From: Antedon bifida
Taxonomy: Eukaryota; Echinodermata; Crinoidea; Comatulida; Antedonidae
Reading direction: 5' to 3'
Length of the DNA: 64,000 bases
NCBI GenBank assembly: GCA_963402885.1
Contig: OY727097.1
Span: 15,004,001 to 15,068,000, forward strand
Shown: positions 49,501 through 55,150 of the stretch, piece after piece
How the letters are laid out: each line of letters opens with the position of its first letter
Numbering within the stretch: position 1 is the first letter of the stretch
Notes under the pieces: model-generated
Databases searched by the model: none
What the model was told of the DNA's origin: nothing
What the model saw: the letters and a program-made list of their open reading frames with translations, nothing else
Program-made: the position numbers and the translations under genes

Positions 49501-50633
49501 TGACATTGTTAATTGGTTCATTTCTTTACCTTTTTTAAATGGTGGTACATATTTAGATCGAGAAAACTATAAAGAAAGTATATATACCCATTATGTAGAA
49601 TTAGCGTTAAATAAGGACGGAAGAAACAACTTTTAATTCATTCGGTGTTTGTTAGAAAGAAAGAGGCAGACAGAGTTAATAGAAAGAGAATCAATGAAAC
49701 GCGCGTTTTTTAACGCGAATTCAAATGGCTTTTCCTACTCTACAAATGACATCAGAGAGAATGCATTGATTGTGTAAATTTAAAATATCTATAGTAACAG
49801 CAATACACCTTGCTATTCATTTGATTTCACAACGATTAAAAATATAGTCCAAAATCGTTCTTACAGTAAATATTTACTGGAAATAATATCACATTAGTCG
49901 ATGTCTTCAGCCGTTTTTCATACAGTATTCCATAATTTTAGGATGAAGTTTGCTGTTAGAAAAGCGACACTGATGCAGCTGTTTATGGCATGATAGTTGA
50001 AGCACGCATATATTAGGCTTGATTTATAACTTTCGTTATTAACTTATTTTGTGTTAACTTCAATGAAACATCTATGAGTCTTTTCAATCTTCTCTTACAT
50101 TCGTTACAATACACTTCTCACTTCGTGGATACAATATTTAGATTGTATAGTTTAATAGACCAGCTTCAGATTGAGATAGGTGCCACCCGGAAAGGACAAT
50201 AATGACTCAATGTTTTCTTGGGTCCTTACATGTGTATGAACAGAAAGGTTGCAGGAAAAAGCACATTTTGGGGTGGGTTGGGGTGATAATACAAAATTGC
50301 CACCAAAATAGTAAAATGTTAACAAAAAATACATTGTTGTCAGTAAGTATTGTCTTGGAACAGAAATGAGACCATTGATATGATCACATACCCTCTGTGA
50401 ACTATCATCACACATATTTGTATAGTGATACCATGCTTTAAATTTAGTATAGTGAACACCATTTAAGCAAAATTAAATCGAAGTGGTTTGAAATGACACA
50501 TATGACACTAAATGTTATTGTGTAAATGACTTACGTGGTTCAAATGATTTACGTCTTCTCCAATTTTGATTAGATACATACATGTACGCACGTGACCAAA
50601 AGCAGCAGCAGTTATAAGAGGTGTATTCCCGTA
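22460..50633 (-). CDS. Ankyrin-ROC-COR-DED protein (Roco-family GTPase), 5' end not found
   Basis: A split gene of the Roco GTPase family. ROC is a Ras-like GTPase and COR its dimerisation domain. Nineteen exons plus an ambiguous last one were placed by eye; all introns have GT...AG borders and exon phases agree throughout, giving about 1091 visible codons. Order by visible residue: ankyrin repeats 1-110; ROC about 183-530 with P-loop GLEGVGKT (190-197), WDFGGQ (393-398) and THLN (480-483); COR about 577-790; linker 788-915; DED-like domains about 920-1000 and 1015-1090. DAPK1 has ANK-ROC-COR with a death domain and an N-terminal kinase. Here no kinase or start codon was found, so further exons must lie right of 50633, possibly beyond the window. 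The death-fold end suggests a scaffold or switch in cell-death or immune signalling (inference). Introns are packed with mobile elements. Confidence 0.9.
22511..23044 (-). other. Last intron of the ROC-COR gene
   Basis: AT-rich; the short open frames here look accidental. No repeat recognised. Confidence 0.5.
23045..23575 (-). CDS. ROC-COR gene exon 19: tandem DED-like domains
   Basis: 531 bp, entering at phase 1. First domain: FRKLKHDLGSLFIGDNLLLL, then IANSLFNKLHEQRYITPTN and INLLLEIAEVSRFRAAEDLI. This has the death-effector pattern (helix 1 xhxxLxxxL, a mid helix hxxLxxxxxI, then LLxEhhxxhxRxxLh). Second domain: SPYRKRLCKALQQFDPNRLN, then IWEVVFHLEKNRQLVEESEI, a second DED-like six-helix pattern. 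A CARD or another death fold is possible for the second. The GTATGT donor at 23043 is strong; a GTATAT 12 bp later would give a different last exon frame. Confidence 0.85.
23576..25040. other. Intron sequence left of the Ty3 fossil
   Basis: AT-rich. The part 24290-24640 has the texture of an interspersed repeat (phrases such as GTGGGTCAAAGGTCAG and CCCTGACCTTTAGCCAC), but no second copy lies in the window, so it cannot be classified. Confidence 0.4.
25061..28210 (+). mobile_element. Broken Ty3-type retrotransposon fossil, Gmr1-like domain order
   Basis: An old virus-like element lying antisense in an intron of the ROC-COR gene. Parts in order along the plus strand: gag-like region (25061-25990) with a coiled coil made of a repeated KLELQAKNE unit; CCHC zinc knuckle CFNCKEKGHKIGDC near 26180; a degraded protease-like stretch near 26360-26450; integrase with its HHCC finger and DDE core (26800-27470) and its C-terminal part (to about 27910); then, after integrase, the segment that normally leads into reverse transcriptase (28030-28200, including VLSDVPGRTHLVTHEI). 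Integrase before RT is the order of the Gmr1 group of Ty3 elements known from deuterostomes. It is broken, with many breaks, and incomplete. No LTR pair was seen, so its age cannot be estimated beyond 'old'. Confidence 0.82.
28211..28715. other. Intron sequence right of the Ty3 fossil
   Basis: AT-rich, no feature recognised; the true right edge of the fossil may lie in here. Confidence 0.4.
28716..28784 (-). CDS. ROC-COR gene exon 18: Thr/Pro-rich linker
   Basis: 69 bp, phase 1 to 1. It reads SASDTDVAPNATPATQNEPT, a flexible linker before the death-fold domains. Acceptor CTGTAG, donor GTTAGT. The next intron, about 5.1 kb, holds the Ty3 fossil. Confidence 0.8.
28785..29551. other. Intron of the ROC-COR gene
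   Basis: AT-rich, nothing recognisable. Confidence 0.5.
29552..29768 (-). CDS. ROC-COR gene exon 17: post-COR domain
   Basis: 217 bp, phase 0 to 1. It reads VLCFLQKELKVFSQSEARG, then LEVRMYIPCACEKD and later KMEVKLYRKLFGED. It may be the end of the COR-adjacent fold (LEVxxYIPC.C); I cannot name a separate domain. Acceptor TTTTTAG, donor GTAAAT. Confidence 0.85.
29769..31275. other. Intron with a diverged direct repeat
   Basis: A segment at about 29939-30015 (TTAGATAATTAGTTATTGAC, then AAAACGAATTTA and GGGGTGTTTT) recurs at about 30635-30710 (TTAGATAATTATTTATTGAC, AAAGCGAATTTA, TAGGTGTTTT). This is a short direct duplication about 695 bp apart, possibly the ends of a retroposed or inserted element. 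Nothing else recognised. Confidence 0.45.
31276..31371 (-). CDS. ROC-COR gene exon 16: linker
   Basis: 96 bp, phase 0 to 0. It reads TTIVRTTSFNTDGLPEQC, then TVDDNKPLPSACKK. Acceptor ATATTTCAG, donor GTAAGC. No domain recognised. Confidence 0.82.
31801..31838. repeat. Perfect 38 bp palindrome
   Basis: CTGACCATGGCATAGTCAC is followed at once by its exact reverse complement, GTGACTATGCCATGGTCAG, with no spacer. Outside it an AGCTTGG (31793) is matched by CCAAGCT (about 31848), so a longer imperfect fold is possible. It lies in the intron between exons 15 and 16 of the ROC-COR gene. The nearby sequence TGATGCTAACGCACGAAACG (31881-31900) resembles the conserved end motif of Penelope-like retroelements, a weak match. 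Confidence 0.9.
32306..32412 (-). pseudogene. Partial duplicate of ROC-COR exon 15
   Basis: About 107 bp in the intron repeat the last part of exon 15 (32606-32711) with roughly four-fifths identity. The copy keeps the donor context CTGTACAG/GTAAAT. It encodes YPPTLYYECVELNIDIDHFV, then runs into an in-frame TAG where the true exon has VTTIKH. It has no matching acceptor, so it is probably not used. Confidence 0.75.
32606..32881 (-). CDS. ROC-COR gene exon 15: COR, last part
   Basis: 276 bp, phase 0 to 0 (92 codons). It reads NEKMFYVLSRLKPLASPPP, then FGSYLPDDLFQRAATKFIEK and LYYEHVELNIDADHLVILY. It fits the C-terminal COR half (xxYFVPSxLxx...; F.xLPxxLFxRLxxx). Acceptor TTTACACAG, donor GTAAAT. 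A damaged partial copy of its 3' part lies 300 bp further on in the next intron. Confidence 0.92.
32974..33138 (-). CDS. ROC-COR gene exon 14: COR, middle
   Basis: 165 bp, phase 0 to 0. It reads LDKGILEGGLLKHLWEKFCD, then FVSLMQKFGLVCE, which matches the COR pattern G.L....L..LW......LMxxFxLxxx. Donor GTATTG. Confidence 0.93.
33139..33542. other. Intron between COR exons
   Basis: AT-rich. A minus-strand open frame at 33247-33459 shows no domain and no splice context; it looks accidental. Confidence 0.5.
33543..33734 (-). CDS. ROC-COR gene exon 13: COR, first part
   Basis: 192 bp, phase 0 to 0. LLEYLHDIGEILYYPDNKDL, then IIVIDLMRLVDMFKTIIT, is the conserved COR sequence (LxxLHxxGxIxYF...VIxDPxWLxxxx). 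Acceptor TTTTTTAACAG, donor GTTAGC. Confidence 0.93.
33735..34575. other. Intron between exons 12 and 13
   Basis: Mostly featureless. It includes a short run of ACAAACAAAC-type repeats near 34295-34320. Confidence 0.5.
34576..34818 (-). CDS. ROC-COR gene exon 12: end of ROC and link to COR
   Basis: 243 bp, phase 0 to 0 (81 codons). It contains PYETMVCSTIFTIENSVPFE, DIMKQILDLSKEM and PIKWLRVQQEI, typical of the ROC-COR junction (the lpxxWlxle motif). Acceptor TCTTTCAG; the donor GTTAGG is weak but the frame continues correctly. Confidence 0.9.
35025..35201 (-). CDS. ROC-COR gene exon 11: ROC G4 motif
   Basis: 177 bp, phase 0 to 0 (59 codons). It reads NLEFILSWIRSTY, then CPPVLLIGTHLNSLEG. 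GTHLN stands at the place of the GTHxD (G4) guanine-binding motif, with Asn instead of the usual Asp. Acceptor AATTTAG, donor GTGAGT. Confidence 0.92.
35202..35646. repeat. Intron with a possible LINE 3' tail
   Basis: A T-rich stretch ends in CGAAATAAAAGAAATTGAATT (about 35376-35400). This matches the style of the TTGAA tail of the intact LINE at 18340-18380, and is probably a heavily 5'-truncated copy on the plus strand. The rest of the intron is featureless. Confidence 0.4.
35647..35736 (-). CDS. ROC-COR gene exon 10: ROC core strand
   Basis: 90 bp, phase 0 to 0. It reads IFMVSFAVICVVFNLCDDLD, then APAKVLDPTT, the hydrophobic strand after switch II (usual form xxxYLLVFDL). Acceptor CTCATAG, donor GTAAGC. 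Confidence 0.9.
36170..36365 (-). mobile_element. tRNA-derived SINE, copy A
   Basis: The tRNA-like head on the minus strand is 36361-36291. Its acceptor stem pairs GCCCCAG with TTGGGGC. A D-arm around GTCTAATGGTTAGGGC follows, then anticodon stem CTGC/GCAG with loop ATATCAA, and a T-arm CCGAG-TTCGAGT-CTCGG that includes the B box. The body runs left through TCCTCATCTTTATCG to a TATATA tail. It could pass as a tRNA gene, but the repeated body makes a SINE more likely. Confidence 0.7.
36534..36740 (-). mobile_element. tRNA-derived SINE, copy B
   Basis: A second copy, nearly identical to 36170-36365 including body and TATATA tail, begins about 364 bp further on in the same direction. The head is at 36725-36655 with the same arms (ACT for GCT at one acceptor-side position). 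The two copies are separated by about 170 bp of unique sequence, so this is a local duplication or two insertions of one subfamily at AT-repeats. Confidence 0.7.
36839..37047 (-). CDS. ROC-COR gene exon 9: end of insert and ROC G3 motif
   Basis: 209 bp, phase 1 to 0. KIPSKIE occurs twice (visible residues about 344 and 361) in charged sequence. The ROC strand and G3 motif follow: KFLMNIWDFGGQPIYHVVQR. WDFGGQ is the DxxGQ switch II signature of Roco proteins. Donor GTAAAG. Confidence 0.92.
37048..37800. other. Intron between exons 8 and 9
   Basis: AT-rich, nothing recognisable. Confidence 0.5.
37801..38091 (-). CDS. ROC-COR gene exon 8: low-complexity acidic/lysine-rich insert
   Basis: 291 bp, phase 1 to 1. 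It reads EASEMYEKAVARNVAKQLK, an octa-aspartate run encoded by a GAT microsatellite, then lysine/glutamate/serine-rich sequence to KTEESKMDEG. It lies inside ROC, between switch I and switch II. The (GAT)n run is likely length-variable. An alternative acceptor 6 bp downstream keeps the frame. Donor GTAAGT. Confidence 0.85.
38612..41759. mobile_element. 3.1 kb TIR DNA transposon in an intron
   Basis: The left end starts GGCCATAAGCAGTA and the right end is its inverse TACTGCTTATGGCC. Further inward, CATATCAAAAGTTCTCCAT at the left (about 38717) is matched in inverse at the right (about 41650), giving diverged inverted ends of roughly 130 bp. The flanks show TA at both ends, suggesting a TA target duplication. 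No transposase frame is visible, so it is non-autonomous or decayed. Superfamily not assignable beyond 'TA target'. Confidence 0.65.
39055..39718. repeat. Diverged tandem duplication of about 365 bp
   Basis: 39059-39350 (GAGGGTTG then TAAACAA, later TTTATATTCATGCAATGGGT, ending TTTTTAGTGCCAATTT) recurs at 39422-39716 in the same direction with clear divergence. It lies inside the 3.1 kb TIR element and may be part of its build. Confidence 0.7.
41998..42095 (-). CDS. ROC-COR gene exon 7: switch I region
   Basis: 98 bp, phase 2 to 1. It reads FKSKHEITDAIATTKTVFTQ, then DDADETIWKETE. The donor GTATAC is weak, but the next exon needs phase 1, which this donor gives; the alternative GTAACA donor 6 bp on would break the frame. 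Confidence 0.8.
42096..42615. other. Intron between exons 6 and 7
   Basis: AT-rich with short TTA repeats near 42215; nothing else recognised. Confidence 0.5.
42616..42778 (-). CDS. ROC-COR gene exon 6: P-loop of the ROC GTPase
   Basis: 163 bp, phase 1 to 2. It contains STPIEIWARGPEAVRAYKEA, then the core strand RVIFVGLEGVGKTSTINSLL. GLEGVGKT is the Walker A/G1 motif (GxxxxGKT). Acceptor TTTTAAAG, donor GTAAGA. Confidence 0.93.
43006..43701. mobile_element. Fold-back element with Helitron-like ends on both sides
   Basis: The right end is a stem-loop CTCGTCAAAGTGACGAG followed by TTTCATGTCTAG, like a Helitron 3' terminus (hairpin then CTRR). The left end is its reverse complement (CTAGATTTGAACTCGTCAC and so on), with about 70 bp of inverted match including GACGTGCATGTGG. 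The interior (about 43165-43590) matches 57590-58010 in the plus direction. It therefore looks like a 696 bp element made by duplicating the 3' end in inverse. It lies in the intron between exons 5 and 6. Confidence 0.65.
44370..44480 (+). repeat. Retroposon 3' tail with poly-A
   Basis: GCTGGACCTTTTGAAAAAC leads into a hairpin TGTCCCCTTTGTGGGACA, then GAAATATGTTTATAAATAA and an A-run of 18-20. This is the form of a CR1/L2-type LINE 3' end; no coding part remains. Confidence 0.5.
44684..44760 (+). repeat. tRNA-like SINE head (weak)
   Basis: ATGGCTCGATGTGTAGTGC resembles an A box region and GGGATCGAATCCC a B box, about 35 bp apart, as in tRNA-derived SINEs. The arms do not fold into a full cloverleaf by eye, so it is not a working tRNA gene. 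Confidence 0.4.
45159..46598. other. Intron between exons 5 and 6, remaining part
   Basis: AT-rich, with an (AT)n run at 45885-45903 and several AGGCCTA motifs. The segment 45380-45600 is less AT-rich with imperfect repeats of CAACTCGTACCCA. No gene seen. Confidence 0.5.
46599..46634 (-). CDS. ROC-COR gene exon 5 (microexon)
   Basis: 36 bp, phase 1 to 1: residues GPLPDIDITSP between ankyrins and ROC. Acceptor TTGTTTTAG, donor GTATGA. It is short but keeps the frame, which supports it. Confidence 0.75.
46729..46824 (-). CDS. ROC-COR gene exon 4
   Basis: 96 bp, phase 1 to 1. It reads VYILLEMGDASMMSHGITG, then SNAALKAHVTPVC. The start looks like the second helix of an ankyrin repeat (LLEMGDA). 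Acceptor TTTTTAG, donor GTAAGT. Confidence 0.82.
46825..47484. other. Intron between exons 3 and 4
   Basis: Very T-rich. The 103-codon plus-strand frame at 46877-47188 is Phe/Leu/Ile/Tyr-rich from composition alone and lies antisense in an intron, so I do not call it a gene. Confidence 0.5.
47485..47587 (-). CDS. ROC-COR gene exon 3: ankyrin-like continuation
   Basis: 103 bp, phase 0 to 1. It reads DGKSVIDLYNENACEKYD, then NELRAGQKAEIIDMLK, a degenerate ankyrin repeat (DGKS.IDL). Acceptor TTTGCACAG, donor GTGAGT. Confidence 0.88.
47588..47951. other. Intron between exons 2 and 3
   Basis: AT-rich, nothing recognisable. Confidence 0.5.
47952..48074 (-). CDS. ROC-COR gene exon 2: ankyrin-like repeat
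   Basis: 123 bp, phase 0 to 0 (41 codons). It reads DKRTLLHVCVSEDLTYNEHR, then AIIVYLMKECFGKS, an ankyrin repeat with a longer loop. Acceptor ...ACTAG, donor GTTGGT. Confidence 0.88.
48332..49017. mobile_element. TIR element with multiplied sub-terminal repeats
   Basis: The left side has CACTAACGTAACACAAAC, then CACTAACGTAAC, CCTAATGTAACAATCC and further CACTAACGTAACC copies. The right side has the inverse GGTTACGTTAGTGGTTG, ATTGTTACGTTAGTGGG and ATATTAGTGGTTG copies up to 49017. A repeated 18-20 bp motif in opposite directions at the two ends of a 686 bp non-coding element is typical of non-autonomous DNA transposons with multiple transposase sites. Target duplication not clear. Confidence 0.65.
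49018..49405. other. Intron spacer
   Basis: No gene recognised; a minus-strand frame at 49122-49313 has no domain signal. Confidence 0.4.
49406..49636 (+). CDS. Unidentified open frame inside an intron (antisense)
   Basis: 76 codons with fairly protein-like composition: YIQSNDVFEVPIIGLYTDD, IVNWFISLPFLNGGTYLD, YKESIYTHYVELALNKDG. I do not recognise it. It lies antisense to the ROC-COR gene in a large intron, so it may be a fragment of an unknown mobile element, or chance. Confidence 0.2.
   Translation: MLNPQITHSTYITFYIQSNDVFEVPIIGLYTDDIVNWFISLPFLNGGTYLDRENYKESIYTHYVELALNKDGRNNF
49637..50534. other. Intron between exons 1 and 2, left of exon 1
   Basis: No repeat or gene recognised; the minus-strand frame at 50152-50415 lacks domain signals. 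Confidence 0.5.
50535..50633 (-). CDS. ROC-COR gene exon 1 seen: one ankyrin repeat
   Basis: 99 bp, phase 0 to 0, exactly 33 codons: YGNTPLITAAAFGHVRTC, then MYLIKIGEDVNHLNH. This is a textbook 33-residue ankyrin repeat (GxTPL..AA..GH). The acceptor is T-rich followed by CAG and the donor is GTAAGT. An exon equal to one repeat implies more repeat exons upstream, which I could not find. Confidence 0.92.
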
Positions 50634-51855
50634 CTGAAAAAAAAAATGATAATAGTTAATACTTCATACAAAATATAACAGGTTGCTGAGAAGATGCGAT
50701 ACTTTGAGTACTTTACAATTTTTAACTACGTGTACAATGATAGTAAACCTTCGCATACGAGTCGCAGATATTGACATAATGAGTATAGTTTTAGTCTTAT
50801 ACTTTTGATTCTAATCTGGTTTTGCTATTCGTGTACCAGGAATACGGTAGTAGATATATACAAATAATTAAATAAATAAAACAAATTAAAATGTAAACCA
50901 ATTACAAGAGATTAGAGCAAAGGTTTCTTCTATGTGTGAAAGGAATTGTATTTAGCTAGCTTAACATGCTGTATCTGACTCAGACAGATTGCCTTTCCTC
51001 TAGTGAAGGCGGGCACTACATGAGAGAAGCCCTTGATCAATGTTAGGACCAATCAAGGTGCTTTAAACAGTCCTGGCTTAGTCATCACTCAGATGAATAT
51101 AAGACTAAAATGACACTACTGTCACTAACGTCGTATGTATAGACTATTAAGACTGATGCAGGCCAAGAAAAGAAAAAAAATGCTGTATAAATGTTGTTAC
51201 ACAAATAAAAACATGAAATCATGAGAAGAAACACTTGGGAATTACCATCTTAGAAATTATATTCATGACTAATGCCTCTATGTAATATTTGAAGTAATCA
51301 TCGACTGTCGCAGGCGTAAACACCTACATCGGATGTAGGCCTAGGTGTTTACACATGTGTTGGAAAATCAAATATTCTTCAAAATAATTAAGAAAACAAA
51401 TGGTAAATATTTAATTTATGCTTTTATGCCAAACAATAAGAATTGTTCATCGTAATATGATTATTACCAACTATGCATGATTAAACTTGCCTAGCTAGGC
51501 CTATTCTCTATGCACAATCTATTCCATTATTTTTTTTAATACGAGCGGCGTATGTTGTGTGCGAGACACGTGCGTTGCGTTACACTTCCCGTCAAAGCAC
51601 GAAATCAAAACGAACAACTACGTGAACGCAACCGAACCACGGTAATATGCAAATTACTATGTCATCCGTTAACGTTTACGTGCTCCCTCGAAAGTTCCCT
51701 ATTAATTATATTACACAAGAAAACAGAGAACATATAACTTCACTTAAAATTTAAAAAAAGAAAATAAAACGCGTGACGCTGCGCTTCAAGATTCATGCGA
51801 CTCCCTTCGATTTGACGCTTGATGAAACATTAGACAATGCAATAAGTACGTTTAC
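50634..51855. other. Region upstream of the last ankyrin exon seen
   Basis: No further ankyrin exon could be found. It contains a nested inverted repeat at 51316-51352 (GTAAACACCTA ... TAGGTGTTTAC with an inner CCTACATC/GGATGTAGG) around an AGGCCT core. Confidence 0.5.
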
Positions 51856-52190
51856 CCAACTGAGAAAACGTAATTATATTAAATGCCAAATCCTGTACCA
51901 TGATCCCTTAAGAAAGGGTTAAAGGTCAATATATGTCCCCTGGACTTAATTAACATAATGAGTACACATATGAAACCAATCCTAAAATGTGTATTTTTAG
52001 AGTCTAACAAAAGATCCGTCATTCTTATGTGTCAACTCGTCCTGTACCTAGTACGCTTAAGAAAGCCATTAATTACCGCTAATTAACATTTTAATTAGCA
52101 TAATCGAGTAAATCAATAGAACCTTCGGCAATGCCCAACTGAGACAACGTAATTCTTCAGTGCCAAATGCTGTACCATGGTCAGTTTCTG
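51856..52190. repeat. Diverged direct repeat
   Basis: CCCAACTGAGAAAACGTAAT then ATGCCAAATCCTGTACCATG (from 51856) recurs as CCCAACTGAGACAACGTAAT then GTGCCAAATGCTGTACCATG (from about 52135), 280 bp apart in the same direction. Non-coding. Confidence 0.6.
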
Positions 52191-52544
52191 TTGCAAAAAA
52201 AACTTGATTATGCATAATTAGTAGCCTTAAAAAATGATAAAATATTTAAGTGTCTACCAAAGATTTATCTTTCTTACATGGCAACTTCTGTCAACTTATT
52301 TTACTCAATGAAGCTGCTAATTAGCATATTAATTAGCATGACTATTAATCAATTAACGGTTTTTGTTACTTTCAGTTGTGTTTTAATGAATAAAATTAGT
52401 AGAGGCTTACTTTAATAACTACTTCTCATAGTAGTTGATGAATCAAGTCGATACGATGACATCATCATGCCAGAATCCAATATTGCGTCCAATTTGGCGG
52501 GAAAAACAGGGTATTGCTAAACCCCGCAAACCCCCGAAACCTCC
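52191..52544. other. Non-coding spacer
   Basis: AT-rich with runs of TTAATTAGCAT-type motifs; no gene seen. Confidence 0.4.
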
Positions 52545-53019
52545 AAAAAAACATAGCAAACCCACCGAACCAACATAAAAGTGATTGAATCATGGAGTGT
52601 ACGACCCACTGGGTTCATAAAATATTAAATTTCTACTGTTAACTACTTATTTTTGGGGATAAAACATCGTTTTTTGGTTAAAAATTAGCAATCATTTTTT
52701 ACCAAAAAATGATGTTTTACCCCAAAAATAAGTAAAGTTAATTTTTTTTTACATAGATATACCCAGTGGGTCGTACACTACATGACCCAATCACTTTTAT
52801 TCTGTTGGTTCGGTGGGGTTTGCTATATTTGTTTGGAGGTTTGCACTGTTGCAGGGTTTAACAATCATTTTTGACCAACAAATTATGTTTTACCCCAAAA
52901 ATAAGTAGTTAACAGTAGAAATTTAATATTCGTTTACATGGATATACCCAGTGGGTTGTACATTACATGATTCAATCACGTTTATGTTGGTTCGGTGGGG
53001 TTTGCTATGTTTTTTTGGC
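52545..53019. mobile_element. Three-armed fold-back element
   Basis: Arm 1 (52545-52690) runs from ATAGCAAACCCACCGAACCA through TACGACCCACTGGGTTCA to ACTTATTTTTGGGG. Arm 2 (52700-52827) is its inverse, ending GGTTCGGTGGGGTTTGCTAT. Arm 3 (52866-53012) repeats arm 2 in the same direction. Arms 1 and 2 can form a long hairpin around TTTTTACCAAAAAATG. Non-coding. Confidence 0.75.
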
Positions 53020-54888
53020 ATGATTTGCGTATTTTGGCAAAGCATAGCGCCCTCAATTTGCGTATTTTGGCATGATTTGCGTATTATTAACAATAATTGA
53101 CTTAAACGGCCACCAACTGTTAGTACTCAGTTTAAAAAAAAGTCCCGCTTATAAAAGGAACTTGACATGAACACTTTACAGATACAATATCATTTCACTA
53201 TAAATCTCTGATATCATGTGTATATAAACAACACTGGATGTGTTTACAATTGCCATTTCACGGCAATACGATTGAGTTTCATAGGAAACAAAGTTGTAGA
53301 GATTATAAGTTTCTGAAATATAATTTAGTGCTGTTGTGTTATCGGAGAAAGTTTATAATCTAATCACAGTATGTATTCAATTATCTCAACACAAATACCA
53401 ATTGAAATGCCATGGTTTCTTCTTCTGAAAATTGTTTTCAATACAATCAATTGCCTGTTGTAGATACAAACAAGGAAAACGCTTATCCATCATTACTAAC
53501 AAGTAAGTTATCAGGGATAGTTATTTCTTTAGGTTGATGTACTTACATTTCCAACACATAACCCTTACCTTCTATCAAGTAAAGTATTAAGAGTACACGC
53601 CTGTTCATGTGCGCCATATTATTGCTCATATATTCTATACCAAAATAATTTTGCAAGCACGGTAATGTATTGATTCAACATTACTTTGTTTACCAATTGG
53701 GGTTGTATATTCATGTGAAGTAATAATATAAACAAGGTCAACACTCGGGAAACCAAATTTTCTGGAAAAAAGCAATGGATTTGATACTGCATGACATTTT
53801 TTTCTGTTATTAACCATATTAGGAAGTAAAAATAAAATTTCAATTATTGCTATATTTTAGGGTTAAAGGTCACCAAATACAGACCAAAAATACAAAAAAA
53901 AATCGTATTTTTAAAATAAAACCTTTAGAATAGTTTAGATTCACGGTGATTCTAGAAAAAATAACAGCGAATTTATCAAAACTGTTGTTTTTGCTCTTTT
54001 AAATTGAAATTTCATGGTTTCTACCAGTTTCCATGGTTACAAGACACTATTAAAATTTACCAAACATAACATTATTAGTGGATTTATATAATTTAAGATG
54101 TCTTCTTCCTAAACAATTTTAAAAAGTTTGGATTGCCAAATTTACCATTTTTGTACTTTTGGCACACTTTGTGTGTATTTTTTTTTTTTAATCGGTAATC
54201 GTGACCCTTTATAACTTGTTGTTGTATATGATGTGCCAGCGTGCGCGATATTGGTACATGCTACGTTCTAGGCGTTGGTGTAGTAAACAACCCAATAAAA
54301 GTGACATTGGGTAGACTTGTAAATGGTAGTTGCGAATGGCCGTTTCTTACAAAGGGAGCATACCGCCTTTCGTAACTACGCATTTTAGTCCCTGGATGTG
54401 TATAACATGGCCCCCGGATGTCGACGCGTAAGTTGAGCCAACACTGTCGTGGACAGACGTAATGGCGCCGTAGTTGGCTGCCAATGACACGATGGGACCC
54501 TTAGGGGAGAAGAATGTTGTTGAAAAGGTGTAACATCTTAGTCCACAGCGCCTTTGATCACTTGTTGCTGGAATTGGCGCTTTATATATATATTATTATT
54601 ATTATTTTAAATATTATAGAGTTACGGTATAAATGTTTCGTACAAATAGACACCGCCAGACAAGTGCTTCCTATCACTAGTAAGTCACTTTCATTCAGAT
54701 TTTGGTTCCTGTAACTTTGATACAGCATAGATATCGACACGTGAACCGCAATGAAAATGAGACGTTTTACTATTGGTTACTAGAAATTATTTTGATAAAA
54801 TAAATTATTAAATATAATAATAAATATTAGTAGGGCTAATAATATTTTTCCTCAGAAATTATGGGGACGGCGCTTCTGCACACGTGCC
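53020..54888. other. Non-coding region
   Basis: AT-rich, no gene I can support. 54330-54510 is less AT-rich and holds a 26 bp phrase (TTTTAGTCCCTGGATG and neighbours) that reappears diverged at 55575-55600, so it is probably part of an interspersed repeat. Confidence 0.45.
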
Positions 54889-55150
54889 GGTTTATGAATG
54901 AGAATCAATAAGACATTTATCGAAAATGCAGACCGTCTTAAAATTAATTATTTGACATGTTTCGAGAAATATATTCTCACCATCAGAACTGTAATCAAAG
55001 CCTAGAGTATTTGTATACCTACTACACAGTTGCGTTTAAATGAGTCAATAATTATCATGAGAATATATTTCTCGAAACATGTCACGTAATTTAAGACGGT
55101 CTGCATTTTCATTACATGCCTTATGATATTATTGATTCTCACTCGTAATT
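54889..55150. mobile_element. Fold-back MITE with about 80 bp inverted arms
   Basis: The left arm starts ATGAATGAGAATCAATA and includes AAAATGCAGACCGTCTTAA and ATGTTTCGAGAAATATATTC. The right arm (55059-55150) is the inverse of these, ending TATTGATTCTCACTCG. The loop is about 75 bp. Non-coding. Confidence 0.8.

Noticed and set aside
53570-53620. Possible first exon of the ROC-COR gene on the minus strand (MNRRVLLILYLIEG before a GTAAGG donor)
   Set aside because: It ends in phase 1 (or 2 with the alternative donor), while the next known exon starts in phase 0, and no bridging exon was found.
54347-54499. Minus-strand open stretch with acceptor and GTAAGA donor that looked like an extra ankyrin exon (GPIVSLAANYGAIT)
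   Set aside because: A phrase inside it (TTTTAGTCCCTGGATG) recurs diverged at about 55580, so it is probably a repeat. The ankyrin pattern breaks after the first helix, and its phase does not fit the next exon.
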